64,000 nucleotides of DNA from Hallerella sp963656065 (GTDB lineage: Bacteria; Fibrobacterota; Fibrobacteria; Fibrobacterales; Fibrobacteraceae). The notes under the pieces were generated by a model. It was not told where the DNA came from, did not search any database, and saw nothing but the letters and a program-made list of their open reading frames with translations. Location of the stretch: the NCBI GenBank assembly GCA_963656065.1, contig CAVKGV010000011.1:1-64000 (forward strand), in the 5' to 3' direction. Positions 25,667 through 34,495 of this stretch are shown piece by piece; within the stretch, counting starts at the first letter, position 1; each line of letters opens with the position of its first letter. A program made the translations under genes and the position numbers.

Positions 25667-26380
25667 ATGGCGGATGAAAACATTTCCCAGCTTCTGAAAG
25701 GAGTCGATCTTTTTTCGGAACTCACGGAAGAGCAGCTGTCCCAGCTGGCTTCTCTTGTCATCGTAAATGAATTCGGGCGTGACGAAACGATCATTCTGGA
25801 GAAGGACGAGTCGTCGAGCGCACTGTTTTTAATCGCGGACGGGGAAGTCAAGGTCTATGTGACCGGATCGGACGGAAAGGAGACGATTCTTACACTGCTT
25901 TCCCGCGGGGATTCGTTCGGGGAAATGTCGCTCATCGATGGCGAACCGCGTTCCGCTTCGGTAAAGGCCGTGTTGCCGACAAAGGTCCTCACCATTCGGC
26001 GGGAACATTTTTTGGAACTGTTGAAGACGACGCCGGAGCTTGCCACGGGACTTCTCGTGCAGATGAGCCGCCGCTTGCGAAACGCCAACCGCCAAATCGG
26101 TTCGCTTGCCACGATGTCTGTCTATGGACGTGTCGCCGGAACGATTCTCAGCCTGATGGAAGATCGCGGAGTGCGCATCCACGGGCGCGGGGGCGAAATG
26201 GTGACTGTCATCCGCAACCGTCCGACGCAGCAACAGTTTGCGGAAATGTCCGGGACGACCCGCGAAACGGTTAGTCGGGTCTTTTCGACGCTTTCCCGGA
26301 GCGGCACGATTTCCCTGATGGGAAAGGACCTGGTGATTTCGGAAGAAAGCAAGCTGCACGAAATGAATTCAAAAGACTAA
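25667..26380 (+). CDS. Crp/Fnr family transcriptional regulator
   Basis: A 237-residue protein: N-terminal cyclic-nucleotide-binding fold (FFSELTEEQLSQLASL... GDSFGEMSLIDGEPRSASV at residues about 10-105), dimerisation helix, and a C-terminal winged helix-turn-helix (RPTQQQFAEMSGTTRETVSRVFSTL at residues about 184-208). There is no N-terminal cysteine cluster, so it is not an iron-sulfur Fnr. The effector is unknown. It starts 15 bases after purA and 9 bases before the PASTA gene. Confidence 0.9.
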   Translation: MADENISQLLKGVDLFSELTEEQLSQLASLVIVNEFGRDETIILEKDESSSALFLIADGEVKVYVTGSDGKETILTLLSRGDSFGEMSLIDGEPRSASVKAVLPTKVLTIRREHFLELLKTTPELATGLLVQMSRRLRNANRQIGSLATMSVYGRVAGTILSLMEDRGVRIHGRGGEMVTVIRNRPTQQQFAEMSGTTRETVSRVFSTLSRSGTISLMGKDLVISEESKLHEMNSKD

Positions 26381-26389
26381 GAGGAAACC

Positions 26390-27148
26390 ATGGGCAAGGA
26401 AAATTTTATCCACCGGATTTTTTCGACGAAGCCGTGGCTCTATGCGCTTTTCCTGCTCGCGCTGCTTCTTGTCCTTTGTGCGATAGTCTTTGACAAATTG
26501 GTGATGCCCACTGTCGCGCGGGAGCATGTGACGGAAAGGATTGTCCCGACTTTGGAAGGCCTTGACAGCGTCTCGGCAATTGCACTTGCGCAGGATTCCG
26601 GGTTTGGCGTCGTCTTTTCCGAAGAGCGGGAATACAGCAAAACGTATGATATGGATCTGGTGATGCGGCAGAATCCGTCTGCCGGTTCTCGTTCAAAGCC
26701 CGGGCGCACCATCCGCTTGACGATTTCGGACGGGATTCACCAGTTTACGGTTCCCGATCTCTTTGACAAGAACGGCGAAGAGGCTGCCCTGGCGATTCAA
26801 AATGCCGGGTTGAATGTCGGCTTGACTTTCCGGATGCCGCATCCCAATCTCTCGAAGGGAAAAGTCGTGCGGACGAATCCGTCGGAGGGTTCCTTGGTGC
26901 ACAAGGGCGATACGGTAGATGTGTTCCTGTCTTCCGGTCCGAAGGGCGAGCTTTCCGAACTTCCAAACGTTGTCGGTGTGTCGCTCTCCGTGGCTGATTC
27001 GTATTTGCGGTCTGCGGGATTCATCGTGGGGAAGACTTTGCGCAGCAAGAGCTCGGATGAGCCTTCGGGAACGGTCGTTTCGCAGGATCCATCGGCGGGA
27101 ACGCCGCTTTCCGCCGGGTCGAAAATCAACCTGGTCGTCGCGGAATAA
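26390..27148 (+). CDS. PASTA-domain membrane protein
   Basis: A 252-residue protein with a short cytoplasmic N-terminus, one transmembrane helix (residues about 15-36, LYALFLLALLLVLCAIVF) and three tandem PASTA domains (about 45-112, 113-183, 184-252; GSRSKPGRTIRLTIS, GSLVHKGDTVDVFLS and GTPLSAGSKINLVVA mark their ends). PASTA domains bind peptidoglycan fragments, but the kinase or penicillin-binding domain they usually accompany is absent. GAGGAAAC precedes the ATG. Confidence 0.88.
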   Translation: MGKENFIHRIFSTKPWLYALFLLALLLVLCAIVFDKLVMPTVAREHVTERIVPTLEGLDSVSAIALAQDSGFGVVFSEEREYSKTYDMDLVMRQNPSAGSRSKPGRTIRLTISDGIHQFTVPDLFDKNGEEAALAIQNAGLNVGLTFRMPHPNLSKGKVVRTNPSEGSLVHKGDTVDVFLSSGPKGELSELPNVVGVSLSVADSYLRSAGFIVGKTLRSKSSDEPSGTVVSQDPSAGTPLSAGSKINLVVAE

Positions 27149-27158
27149 GGGGCTTTCG

Positions 27159-29075
27159 ATGTTTCGTTTGTGGATCGCTTCGCTTTTTCTGCTGCTTGTC
27201 GTCGCCTGCTCCGGTTCGAAACAGCTCGCCCAGTCGGAAAATTTGACAGAAAATGTCAAAGCAGTTTCCTCTGAAAATCCAGGACCTGCGAAAATCGATA
27301 GTGTGCGTCTTTTGCGGCTTGAAATTGCCCATGGATCCTTTTTGCGTGCGCTTGCGCTTGAACGGCAAGGGGAATTCGGCATGGCGGAAGAGTTTATGTT
27401 GCACGCCTACGAAGCGGACTCTGAAAACCGCTATCTCGCATTTTCCGTTTTGGAGCTGATGATTCGTCGTGGAGCCGGCTCTTCCGACGAGGCGTTGAAG
27501 CTTGCGGACCGTGCGAAATCCCTGAAAGGCAAGAAGACCAGCGGGCAGTACGCTCTTTTGGGACGCATTTACAGCGAGGCTTCGAACCTCGACAGCGCAA
27601 TTGTTTATTACAAAAAGGCGGTGGAGGCTAGCGAACAGAATCTTCATGCCGCTTACGAATACTCCCTGCTGCTCGAAATTACTCGCAACACGAAGGAGCT
27701 GATTCGCGTCTATGGGCTTCTCTTGCCGCAAATCGGCTACCCGCAGGCGATGCTCGAACGGCAAATTTCCCTTTTGGCGGAGACGAAGAACGATTCTGCG
27801 ATGGCGGAACTTTTCGGCGCGGTCTATGAAGCGCGCGGTGATCGGGCGTTTTTGGAAAACCGGATCCGGCTTCTTTTTGGCATGAAACGTTTTGATGAGG
27901 CTCTTCGCTCGACGGAAGAGTTTCGGGCGGATTCCGCCTTTACCGACGATTCCCTTTCTGTTTCGTTCTTGACGGCGGCGTATGTCGGGCTCGGACAGGA
28001 TTCGGTCGCGATGGATACGCTGCGAGCGATTTACAGGCGAAATCCGAACCAGGGCTATGTGCTGATGAAGCTCGCGCGGATGGAAATTTCGCACGGTGAG
28101 ATCGACCAGGCGAAAATTCATTTGGAACGGCTTGCTTCGGCGGATCGGTATGCGGCGACCGCCTTTCACTTGTTGAACATCATTGCGCTTGCTGAAGGAG
28201 ATTCGGCCAAGTCCCTGGAATACTTGGAACGCGCATACGCCCGCGACCCGAATATTTATCAAAGCAGTTTGATTTACCGCTATGCCAGCATAAAAGAATA
28301 TTCGAAAGCCTGTCAACTCTTGGACGAATCGCTGAAATCGGATTCTTTGGTGAATTTGGCGCGCAAAAAAATTCAGGAGACGGGGAATCTTGAAAATCTC
28401 CGAAAGTTTGACGAAACGGTGACGATCGCCAAGGCGAATACGCACTTTGAATATGGAACCTTGCTGCAGATGAACGCGGAAATGCTCGAATCTCTTCCGA
28501 CGACGGCGCGGAAAAGGGATTCGGCGAAAGTTCTGAGGAAAAAAGCCAACGAACATTATCTGGAAACGGCCCGAATCGGCGGGGAAACGCAGAACCTGCT
28601 GTTCGCTTACGGTTCCAATCTGCTTTCGCTCGGAAATGTCGATTCCGCAATCGTCATCTTTCGAAAGATTTTTGTGAACTACCCGGCAGACGCAATGTCG
28701 AAAAACCATTTGGGATATACACTTGTCGATTTGAACCGGAACAAGGAAGAACTCGACTGGGGAATTTCCTTAATCGACGAAGCGCTTGCGCTGAATCCGG
28801 ATGAAGTCGCCTACAAGGATTCCAAAGGCTGGGCTCTATACCGCAAAGGAAAATATCGCGAAGCCTTGGCGCTTATGGAAGACGTTGAAACGAAACAGGA
28901 TTCGTTTCCGGACATGTTCTTGAAAGACACGTCGATTTTTGCGCATCTCGCGGCGATATGCCAGGCGCTTTCGCTGAAAGACCGTGCCGTAGGATATTAC
29001 GAAAAGGTCTTGTCGATCGATCCGCAAAACGAAAATGCGAAGCATCAGATCGAAATCTTGAGAAAAGAAGAATAG
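27159..29075 (+). CDS. Tetratricopeptide-repeat lipoprotein
   Basis: A 638-residue protein with a lipoprotein signal (WIASLFLLLVVAC, lipid cysteine near residue 17) and many TPR-like helical repeats across residues about 50-630 (for example GSFLRALALERQGEFGMAEEFMLHAYE and the end KDRAVGYYEKVLSIDPQNENAKHQIE). The ATG at 27159 follows AAGGGG; an in-frame start far upstream inside the PASTA gene is rejected. It probably acts as an outer-membrane scaffold. The next gene encodes a LolB/DUF4292-like lipoprotein. Confidence 0.85.
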   Translation: MFRLWIASLFLLLVVACSGSKQLAQSENLTENVKAVSSENPGPAKIDSVRLLRLEIAHGSFLRALALERQGEFGMAEEFMLHAYEADSENRYLAFSVLELMIRRGAGSSDEALKLADRAKSLKGKKTSGQYALLGRIYSEASNLDSAIVYYKKAVEASEQNLHAAYEYSLLLEITRNTKELIRVYGLLLPQIGYPQAMLERQISLLAETKNDSAMAELFGAVYEARGDRAFLENRIRLLFGMKRFDEALRSTEEFRADSAFTDDSLSVSFLTAAYVGLGQDSVAMDTLRAIYRRNPNQGYVLMKLARMEISHGEIDQAKIHLERLASADRYAATAFHLLNIIALAEGDSAKSLEYLERAYARDPNIYQSSLIYRYASIKEYSKACQLLDESLKSDSLVNLARKKIQETGNLENLRKFDETVTIAKANTHFEYGTLLQMNAEMLESLPTTARKRDSAKVLRKKANEHYLETARIGGETQNLLFAYGSNLLSLGNVDSAIVIFRKIFVNYPADAMSKNHLGYTLVDLNRNKEELDWGISLIDEALALNPDEVAYKDSKGWALYRKGKYREALALMEDVETKQDSFPDMFLKDTSIFAHLAAICQALSLKDRAVGYYEKVLSIDPQNENAKHQIEILRKEE

Positions 29076-29087
29076 TCGGTAGCCAGA

Positions 29088-29792
29088 ATGCTTTCTCTCC
29101 GGAATTGGAAAACCAAGGGAAAACTCTTTGCTGCTTGGGTGGCGCTTGCGCTTTCGTTTTTTGTCCTTGCCGGATGCGGTCCGCGGTTGGTGAAAGGCCC
29201 TGCGGAAATTTCCAAAGAGCTTGCTTCTCCGGACAGCATCAAGGCTAAATTCACGCTCGAAATTCTCGATTCTGCGGAAGGCTCGCACCGGCTTTCGGGT
29301 GTGCTGTTTGCGGTTCCGTCCAAGCGCTACCGCTTTGAATTCTCGGGCCCGATGGGGATAGGTGTCGCGTCGCTTTTGTGGAAAGAAGGCGAGTGGACGC
29401 TCCTCCTTTCGCAGCAGAAAGCGTTTGCTGCGGGGAAAGGTTATCTGGTCGGAGGCTATGCGGGAATTCCCCTGTTTGACATTCACCAAATCGCTTCGCT
29501 GTTCTGGGGAAACGTGGTGCCGAACGAAGCTTCGGGGAAGAACGCTCTTGGCATTCCGTTTACGGTCCTGCGAAATGCGGACGGACGCGTCTCGGAACTT
29601 CGCCAGGGTTCGGAACGGTTGGAATTTTTGGACTATGCGGAATTCGACAGTGGAATTTTACCGTCGGAAGTTCGGGCTTATCGCAACGGAAAAAATGTCC
29701 TGAACATCTGGGTGAAAAATGTCCGGGTGAATGTCCCGTGGAGCGATGGGACGTGGCGTCTTTCCGTTCCAAAAAAATTCGATCGGCTTTGA
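29088..29792 (+). CDS. LolB/DUF4292-like outer-membrane lipoprotein
   Basis: A 234-residue lipoprotein (FFVLAGC at residues about 22-28). The body, with SIKAKFTLEILDSAEGSHRLSGVLFAVPSKRYRFEFSGPMGIGVASLLW, matches the pattern of the LolA/LolB-fold DUF4292 family: a shared beta motif in which short hydrophobic strands alternate with polar turns. It may help lipoprotein sorting, but the LolB loop residues were not confirmed. Spacing is 12 bases from the TPR lipoprotein gene. Confidence 0.6.
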   Translation: MLSLRNWKTKGKLFAAWVALALSFFVLAGCGPRLVKGPAEISKELASPDSIKAKFTLEILDSAEGSHRLSGVLFAVPSKRYRFEFSGPMGIGVASLLWKEGEWTLLLSQQKAFAAGKGYLVGGYAGIPLFDIHQIASLFWGNVVPNEASGKNALGIPFTVLRNADGRVSELRQGSERLEFLDYAEFDSGILPSEVRAYRNGKNVLNIWVKNVRVNVPWSDGTWRLSVPKKFDRL

Positions 29793-29809
29793 TTTTGTAA
29801 TTTTTGACC

Positions 29810-32800
29810 ATGAGACGATTTTTGATTTTTGCCCTGCTCGTTTTTTGCGGTGTGGCTTCGGCTGTTGATACGCTCGAAATTTTTGCGCTGCGCGTCCAGT
29901 TCAAGCAGGAGTCTCCCGATAATTCCCTGACGACGGGAACGGGCCGCTTTGATTCCGACAGCGATACGGCGAGTGCGAATTACAGTCTCGATCCGGAAGG
30001 GCATCGGGCGAGCGCCGCTTACTGGCAAAAGCATTTTGACTTTGCGAACGCTTATTACAGGTCGGTGAGCGGTGGAAACCTGGTGATAGTTGCCCGAATT
30101 TTTCCGAGCGGGGAACCTTACACGCTTGATCATTACATCATCGACTACAACCGTACGGCGAAACGGAAAGGCGAAAAGACCGCGGAGTTTGACGAGGCGC
30201 GTAGCCGTGACTACATGAATTTCGTCTGGGACGCGGTAACGGCGGCGAACCAGCCGAACGATACGCTGGACAATCCGTTCAAGGTGCCGCAGCCGAAATC
30301 CCCGAACAAGAAGCGTGCCTATATGATTATCCACGCGGGAGCGAGCCGTCTTCTCGATGGTGGAAGCATGGGAACGAAAAATGCGAACACTCCGGGCGAT
30401 TTTATGGATGTCTATGTTGTGCGCGATTACTGGGCCTATCTGGATTCTGCGGATACGACTCGGAAAGTTTCCGGAGACTTGAACGGGATGGTCTTGCCGG
30501 GAGCGACGCTTGATACGCTGCGGACGATTATGGTCACGAGCGAAACGGCTTCGCAGGACGGACTCAACTGGGGAATCAACGGCATTCTGGTGAACCAGAT
30601 CGGGCGCGAGCTGGGAATGCCGAACACTTACGATGTCGTCAAGGGAATCTCCCGTCTGGGATATTTCGACGTGATGGATTTCGCCGGTTACAACGCGGGG
30701 AACGGATTCTTTCCGGTGCTTCCTTCGGCGTGGGTGCGGGCCTACATGGGCTGGGCAAAAGTGGAAACGGTCTATCCGCCGAAATCGGGAGCGCTTTCAC
30801 GGGAGCTTTTTGCCGCGGGTTCGGGAAAGGGAACAGAAATATTAAAAGTCCCCCTGTCGTCGAATGAGTATCTTTTGATTGAAAACCGCGAGCGATCCGC
30901 GGGCGACTCGGCAAAAATCGCGGTGTCGTATGTTCCCTCTTCGGATGTCGCCGCCGACAAGGATTACGAAGTCCTCACCAAGGTCTATCCGGTCGATAGT
31001 CTCTTTATCGCCTTTGAAGATAGCCTCTGCGATTCTGCAGGAAAGTGCAAGAAAAACAAGAATAAGCTGGGCGGTGTAATCGTCGATGTTTCCTCGTTTG
31101 ACGCGGGGCTTCCTTCGAGCGGTATCGCCGTGTGGAAAGTCAATGACTGGTATCTGCGCGAAGCGCTTCCCTATGGCGTGACGAATTTTTGGGGTGGAGA
31201 TACGGTTCGCGATCACCAGTTCGGCATCATGCTTTCGGAAGCGGACGGAATTCTTTCGATTGGAAAGACGTTCAAAAATTCCCTGGGCGAAGACGCTTAC
31301 GATTACGGTTCCGGCGCGGACCTGATTCCGCATGTGCGCAAGGGAAAAAATTCGCCAAAGGATACGGTCTTTTCGATAGAAGCTTCTGGCTACGGCAACA
31401 CGGCGACGACCACGGGCGGCTACACGGGAATTTCGGTTACGGCCAAAAGGGCGAAAAATGCTCACGTGGAAAAAACTTCGAATTCCTTTATGGGAGACAG
31501 CGTCCTGAATTTCGCCGCTTCGGCAATTCCTGTTTCGATTTCGTGGACGAGCCTTTCGCTCTCCGGGGCGAAATTCCCGAAAAATGTCGGACTGGATGCC
31601 GGCCTGCGCGGAGCGGTCGCTCTGGATTATCCGGCGGGAATGTCTGTCGGAAACGGTGAAAAGCTGATTGTCTTTGGTGCAGAAGACGGAACGCTCCAGG
31701 TGATGGATGCCCGGGGCGATTCTCTTTCGGAACGCGATACGACGATTGAAAAGAAAACGCTTTCCAAAGAAAATTCTGTGGAAAATGTCCCGCTATTCCG
31801 GCTGGGAAATTCCTATGGAAAGCTTCTCGGACTTGCCGCGTCGAACGATACCGTTTTCAGCCTTCACCAGGGAAAGGGTCTCTCCCGGACCGTCCTGCTT
31901 TCGGATATCGACCAGGTTCGGTTTGAACGAAAGCTCGCTTCGCTCGCGTCCGCGGCTTTGGGCCCGATGGTCGTAAACGGTTTCGTCTTTGTCGCTGACA
32001 GCGGCGCGCTTTACCGCTACCCGACATCGGATTTTTCCAAGCGGGATGCTTTCCCCCTGCCCGAAAATTTTGTCCCGCACGATATGGCGCTCTGCCCGGC
32101 GGACGAATCGAACAACATCGCGCTCGTCGGGAAAAATGCGGAGATTGCGCTTTTCAAGGAAGCGGTCGGCCAGGTGCAGAAACTGCCCTCTCCAAAAATC
32201 CAGGACAAGGCTCTGGTTCCTGTCGGAAGGCAGACATTCCGCGTGGCGTGTTCGGACTTTGACCGCGACGGAAATTCGGAAATGTTCCTGCTTGGAAGTC
32301 GCGGCTATGCGGCGATGGTCCGGGCGGACGATTCCGCAACGGTCGTTTTTTCTCCGCGGTCGTTCAAGCGCGGCAGCGATGGAAATTCCGATTTTTACGA
32401 TGAAACTTCGCCGATTGCCGTGGGCGATGTAAACGGCGACGGCTTCCCGGATGCGGTATTTCTCGGATACAATCTCGTGTATGCGGTGGACCGTTCGGGC
32501 GTTGTCATTTCGGGATTCCCGGCGACCATTACAAAAAATTTGCCGGAATACGCTTTCCTTTCGGAACCGTTGCTTGTCGATGTGACGGGCGACAGCTTGC
32601 CCGAAATTCTCGTGGGAACGAACGGCGGACTTTTGATGGCGTTCCAGTCGAACGGAAAACAGCTCACGAAGGAATTTCCGCTTTCCGCCGGATCGTTCGA
32701 ATACGGTGAAACGGTCGCGCCGATGTCGTTCTTCGTTTCCAAGACAATTGATTCGCTTTCGGGCTTGCAGGTCTATGCGTTCCAGCGATCTTCGGTTTCG

Positions 32801-33217
32801 GGCTTCCGCCTTCCAAAATCTTCATCGGCGGCAAGTGTGCGTTCCTGGAATGTTCCGGGCGCGGACAACGGTCGGACGGGATTCTTTGACGCGTCTCGCC
32901 TGGCGGAGCCTTCCGTGTCGGATTCCACCGAAAGCATCGACGAGTTTTTCGTCTATCCGAATCCGGTCCGCGGCGGCATGGCGAATGTCCGCTACACGCT
33001 CGGGATGAACGCCAAGTCGGTGACTGTCGAGTTCTTTGATATCGCGGGGCTGTGTGTCTTTTCCAAAAAAATCGACGGGGCGAACAAGGGCAGAAACCAG
33101 CTCGACCATCTCGACATTTCGCGCCTCGGGAGCGACGTCTATACGGTGCGTCTCCGCGTAAAATTTGATTCCGGAAAGAAGAAACAGAAATTCTACCGCG
33201 TCGGAGTGATTCGATGA
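29810..33217 (+). CDS. Secreted M6-protease-like protein with lost zinc motif, VCBS-type repeats and C-terminal sorting-like domain
   Basis: A 1135-residue protein with a signal peptide (FLIFALLVFCGVASA). Residues about 20-320 follow the M6 (immune inhibitor A-like) peptidase layout, including the block NQIGRELGMPNTYD at 262-275, YFDVMDFAGYN and LPSAWVRAYMGW. In active M6 enzymes this block is HExGHxLGLPDLYD; here N262, Q263 and R266 replace the two zinc histidines and the catalytic glutamate. Later segments hold FG-GAP/VCBS-like repeats (VGDVNGDGFPDAVF, VDVTGDSLPEILVG). Residues 1048-1135 (VYPNPVRGG... DVYTVRLRV... KFYRVGVI) resemble type IX secretion sorting domains. It is therefore probably a non-catalytic surface protein. 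Confidence 0.8.
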   Translation: MRRFLIFALLVFCGVASAVDTLEIFALRVQFKQESPDNSLTTGTGRFDSDSDTASANYSLDPEGHRASAAYWQKHFDFANAYYRSVSGGNLVIVARIFPSGEPYTLDHYIIDYNRTAKRKGEKTAEFDEARSRDYMNFVWDAVTAANQPNDTLDNPFKVPQPKSPNKKRAYMIIHAGASRLLDGGSMGTKNANTPGDFMDVYVVRDYWAYLDSADTTRKVSGDLNGMVLPGATLDTLRTIMVTSETASQDGLNWGINGILVNQIGRELGMPNTYDVVKGISRLGYFDVMDFAGYNAGNGFFPVLPSAWVRAYMGWAKVETVYPPKSGALSRELFAAGSGKGTEILKVPLSSNEYLLIENRERSAGDSAKIAVSYVPSSDVAADKDYEVLTKVYPVDSLFIAFEDSLCDSAGKCKKNKNKLGGVIVDVSSFDAGLPSSGIAVWKVNDWYLREALPYGVTNFWGGDTVRDHQFGIMLSEADGILSIGKTFKNSLGEDAYDYGSGADLIPHVRKGKNSPKDTVFSIEASGYGNTATTTGGYTGISVTAKRAKNAHVEKTSNSFMGDSVLNFAASAIPVSISWTSLSLSGAKFPKNVGLDAGLRGAVALDYPAGMSVGNGEKLIVFGAEDGTLQVMDARGDSLSERDTTIEKKTLSKENSVENVPLFRLGNSYGKLLGLAASNDTVFSLHQGKGLSRTVLLSDIDQVRFERKLASLASAALGPMVVNGFVFVADSGALYRYPTSDFSKRDAFPLPENFVPHDMALCPADESNNIALVGKNAEIALFKEAVGQVQKLPSPKIQDKALVPVGRQTFRVACSDFDRDGNSEMFLLGSRGYAAMVRADDSATVVFSPRSFKRGSDGNSDFYDETSPIAVGDVNGDGFPDAVFLGYNLVYAVDRSGVVISGFPATITKNLPEYAFLSEPLLVDVTGDSLPEILVGTNGGLLMAFQSNGKQLTKEFPLSAGSFEYGETVAPMSFFVSKTIDSLSGLQVYAFQRSSVSGFRLPKSSSAASVRSWNVPGADNGRTGFFDASRLAEPSVSDSTESIDEFFVYPNPVRGGMANVRYTLGMNAKSVTVEFFDIAGLCVFSKKIDGANKGRNQLDHLDISRLGSDVYTVRLRVKFDSGKKKQKFYRVGVIR

Positions 33218-34017
33218 AATCTGCGAAGAAAATTATTTGCTTCGGATGGGGAATTTTCCTTGCCGGATTGCTTGTCGCCTGCTCGACGCCGACTTCTTCG
33301 GAAACGGGCGGCATCGATTGCCCGAATTGCGTGGTCAAGAAAAGTTCCTCGTCTGCGGAAAAGGCTTCTTCGTCAAGCGCCGGGGGAATTTCTTCGTCCG
33401 GAGATTCACCGACAACCCTTTCCCTCTCCTGGATCGATGTCGGCGGATTTCGGATTTCCCAGACGGAAGTGATGCAATCGGATTATCAAAAATTGATGGG
33501 GACGCTCCCGCAGCAGATGGCGAAGGCGTCGGGAGATTCCTTCCCGGTGGCGAACGTTTCCTATTACGATGCGATTCTCTTTGCAAACGAACTTTCCAAG
33601 GCTCTCGGGCTCGATACCGCTTATTCGTATGATTCCCGCGGTGCGGGCAACAGGCTCGAGAACTTGCAAACGGACGATTCCGTAAAGGCGGTCCGCTTGC
33701 CAAACGGCTCTGAATGGGAATACGCGTATCGGGCGGGAACATCCGGCGCTTATTACTGGGGAACCGCTGTCGCCGCCGACTATGCCGTCTATAACAATCT
33801 GTTCGACAGCTACCAGAAGGTTGCCCGGAAGCTGCCAAATGCGTGGAATCTTTACGATATGGCGGGAAATGTTGCGGAATGGACTTCGGACACGACGCTT
33901 CGCGGCGGAAACTGGACATCGGTCGCAAAGGAACTCACCGCCAGGGAATCGAAAAAGAAAATGCCGGATTTTGCGTCAAACGTAAGCGGAATCCGCGTCA
34001 TCCTTTCGGGAGAATAA
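33214..34017 (+). CDS. SUMF1/FGE-sulfatase-domain lipoprotein with serine-rich linker
   Basis: A 267-residue lipoprotein (GLLVAC, lipid cysteine near residue 23) with a serine-rich linker (KKSSSSAEKASSSSAGG) of the kind common in Fibrobacter, then a formylglycine-generating-enzyme-like domain (GGFRISQTEVMQSDYQKLMG; VRLPNGSEWEYAYRAG; NLYDMAGNVAEWTSD; NVSGIRVI). Most such proteins are not real sulfatase activators, and the activity here is unknown. Its start overlaps the M6-like gene by 4 bases (ATGA). Confidence 0.85.
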   Translation: MKSAKKIICFGWGIFLAGLLVACSTPTSSETGGIDCPNCVVKKSSSSAEKASSSSAGGISSSGDSPTTLSLSWIDVGGFRISQTEVMQSDYQKLMGTLPQQMAKASGDSFPVANVSYYDAILFANELSKALGLDTAYSYDSRGAGNRLENLQTDDSVKAVRLPNGSEWEYAYRAGTSGAYYWGTAVAADYAVYNNLFDSYQKVARKLPNAWNLYDMAGNVAEWTSDTTLRGGNWTSVAKELTARESKKKMPDFASNVSGIRVILSGE

Positions 34018-34018
34018 T

Positions 34019-34495
34019 ATGAATGTAAAATTTTCGCCATGGAAATGCCTTTGCCTCCTTCTTGCATTTTTCATGTTCGCTTGTACGCAAAGCGAGGAAC
34101 AGAAAAAATCGGACAAGATTGAAGCGGACCTGAAAAATCTGCCAAAGCTCTCGCCGATAAAAATTCCGGAAGGCGTTGTCGGGCTTTATATTGGAACGCT
34201 CCCGTGCGACGAATGCGAATCGCATCGGATCCGGATGGAATTGGATTCAAGCGGGAACGCGCAAATCGAAGAAATTTTTCTTTCGGCGAAAACGGACACG
34301 CTGAAAAGCTCCGCGACATACAGGGACAGTGCGGATTACATTCTCCTTCGATTCGATGACGGCAAGCGCTTTATGAATTTCTTGAAGCGCGGCGGAACGT
34401 CTCTCGAATACCTGAATATCGAAGGTAAACCTTACGAAGATTCGGATGAACCTTACCGCTTGATTCGCATTCTCAAAAAGAAGTCCTCGATATGA
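34019..34495 (+). CDS. NlpE-like lipoprotein
   Basis: A 158-residue lipoprotein (LLAFFMFAC, lipid cysteine at residue 22). Residues about 52-70 read GVVGLYIGTLPCDECESHR, matching the NlpE N-terminal signature with its CxxC pair (C63 and C66). In E. coli NlpE senses surface contact and lipoprotein-sorting stress through the Cpx system. The C-terminal OB domain of E. coli NlpE is missing. It starts 1 base after the SUMF1 gene and overlaps the next gene by 4 bases. Confidence 0.75.
   Translation: MNVKFSPWKCLCLLLAFFMFACTQSEEQKKSDKIEADLKNLPKLSPIKIPEGVVGLYIGTLPCDECESHRIRMELDSSGNAQIEEIFLSAKTDTLKSSATYRDSADYILLRFDDGKRFMNFLKRGGTSLEYLNIEGKPYEDSDEPYRLIRILKKKSSI

Noticed and set aside
33214..34017. True formylglycine-generating enzyme
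   Set aside because: The fold is there, but the protein is a short lipoprotein and no sulfatase gene is near; SUMF1-type domains often serve other roles.
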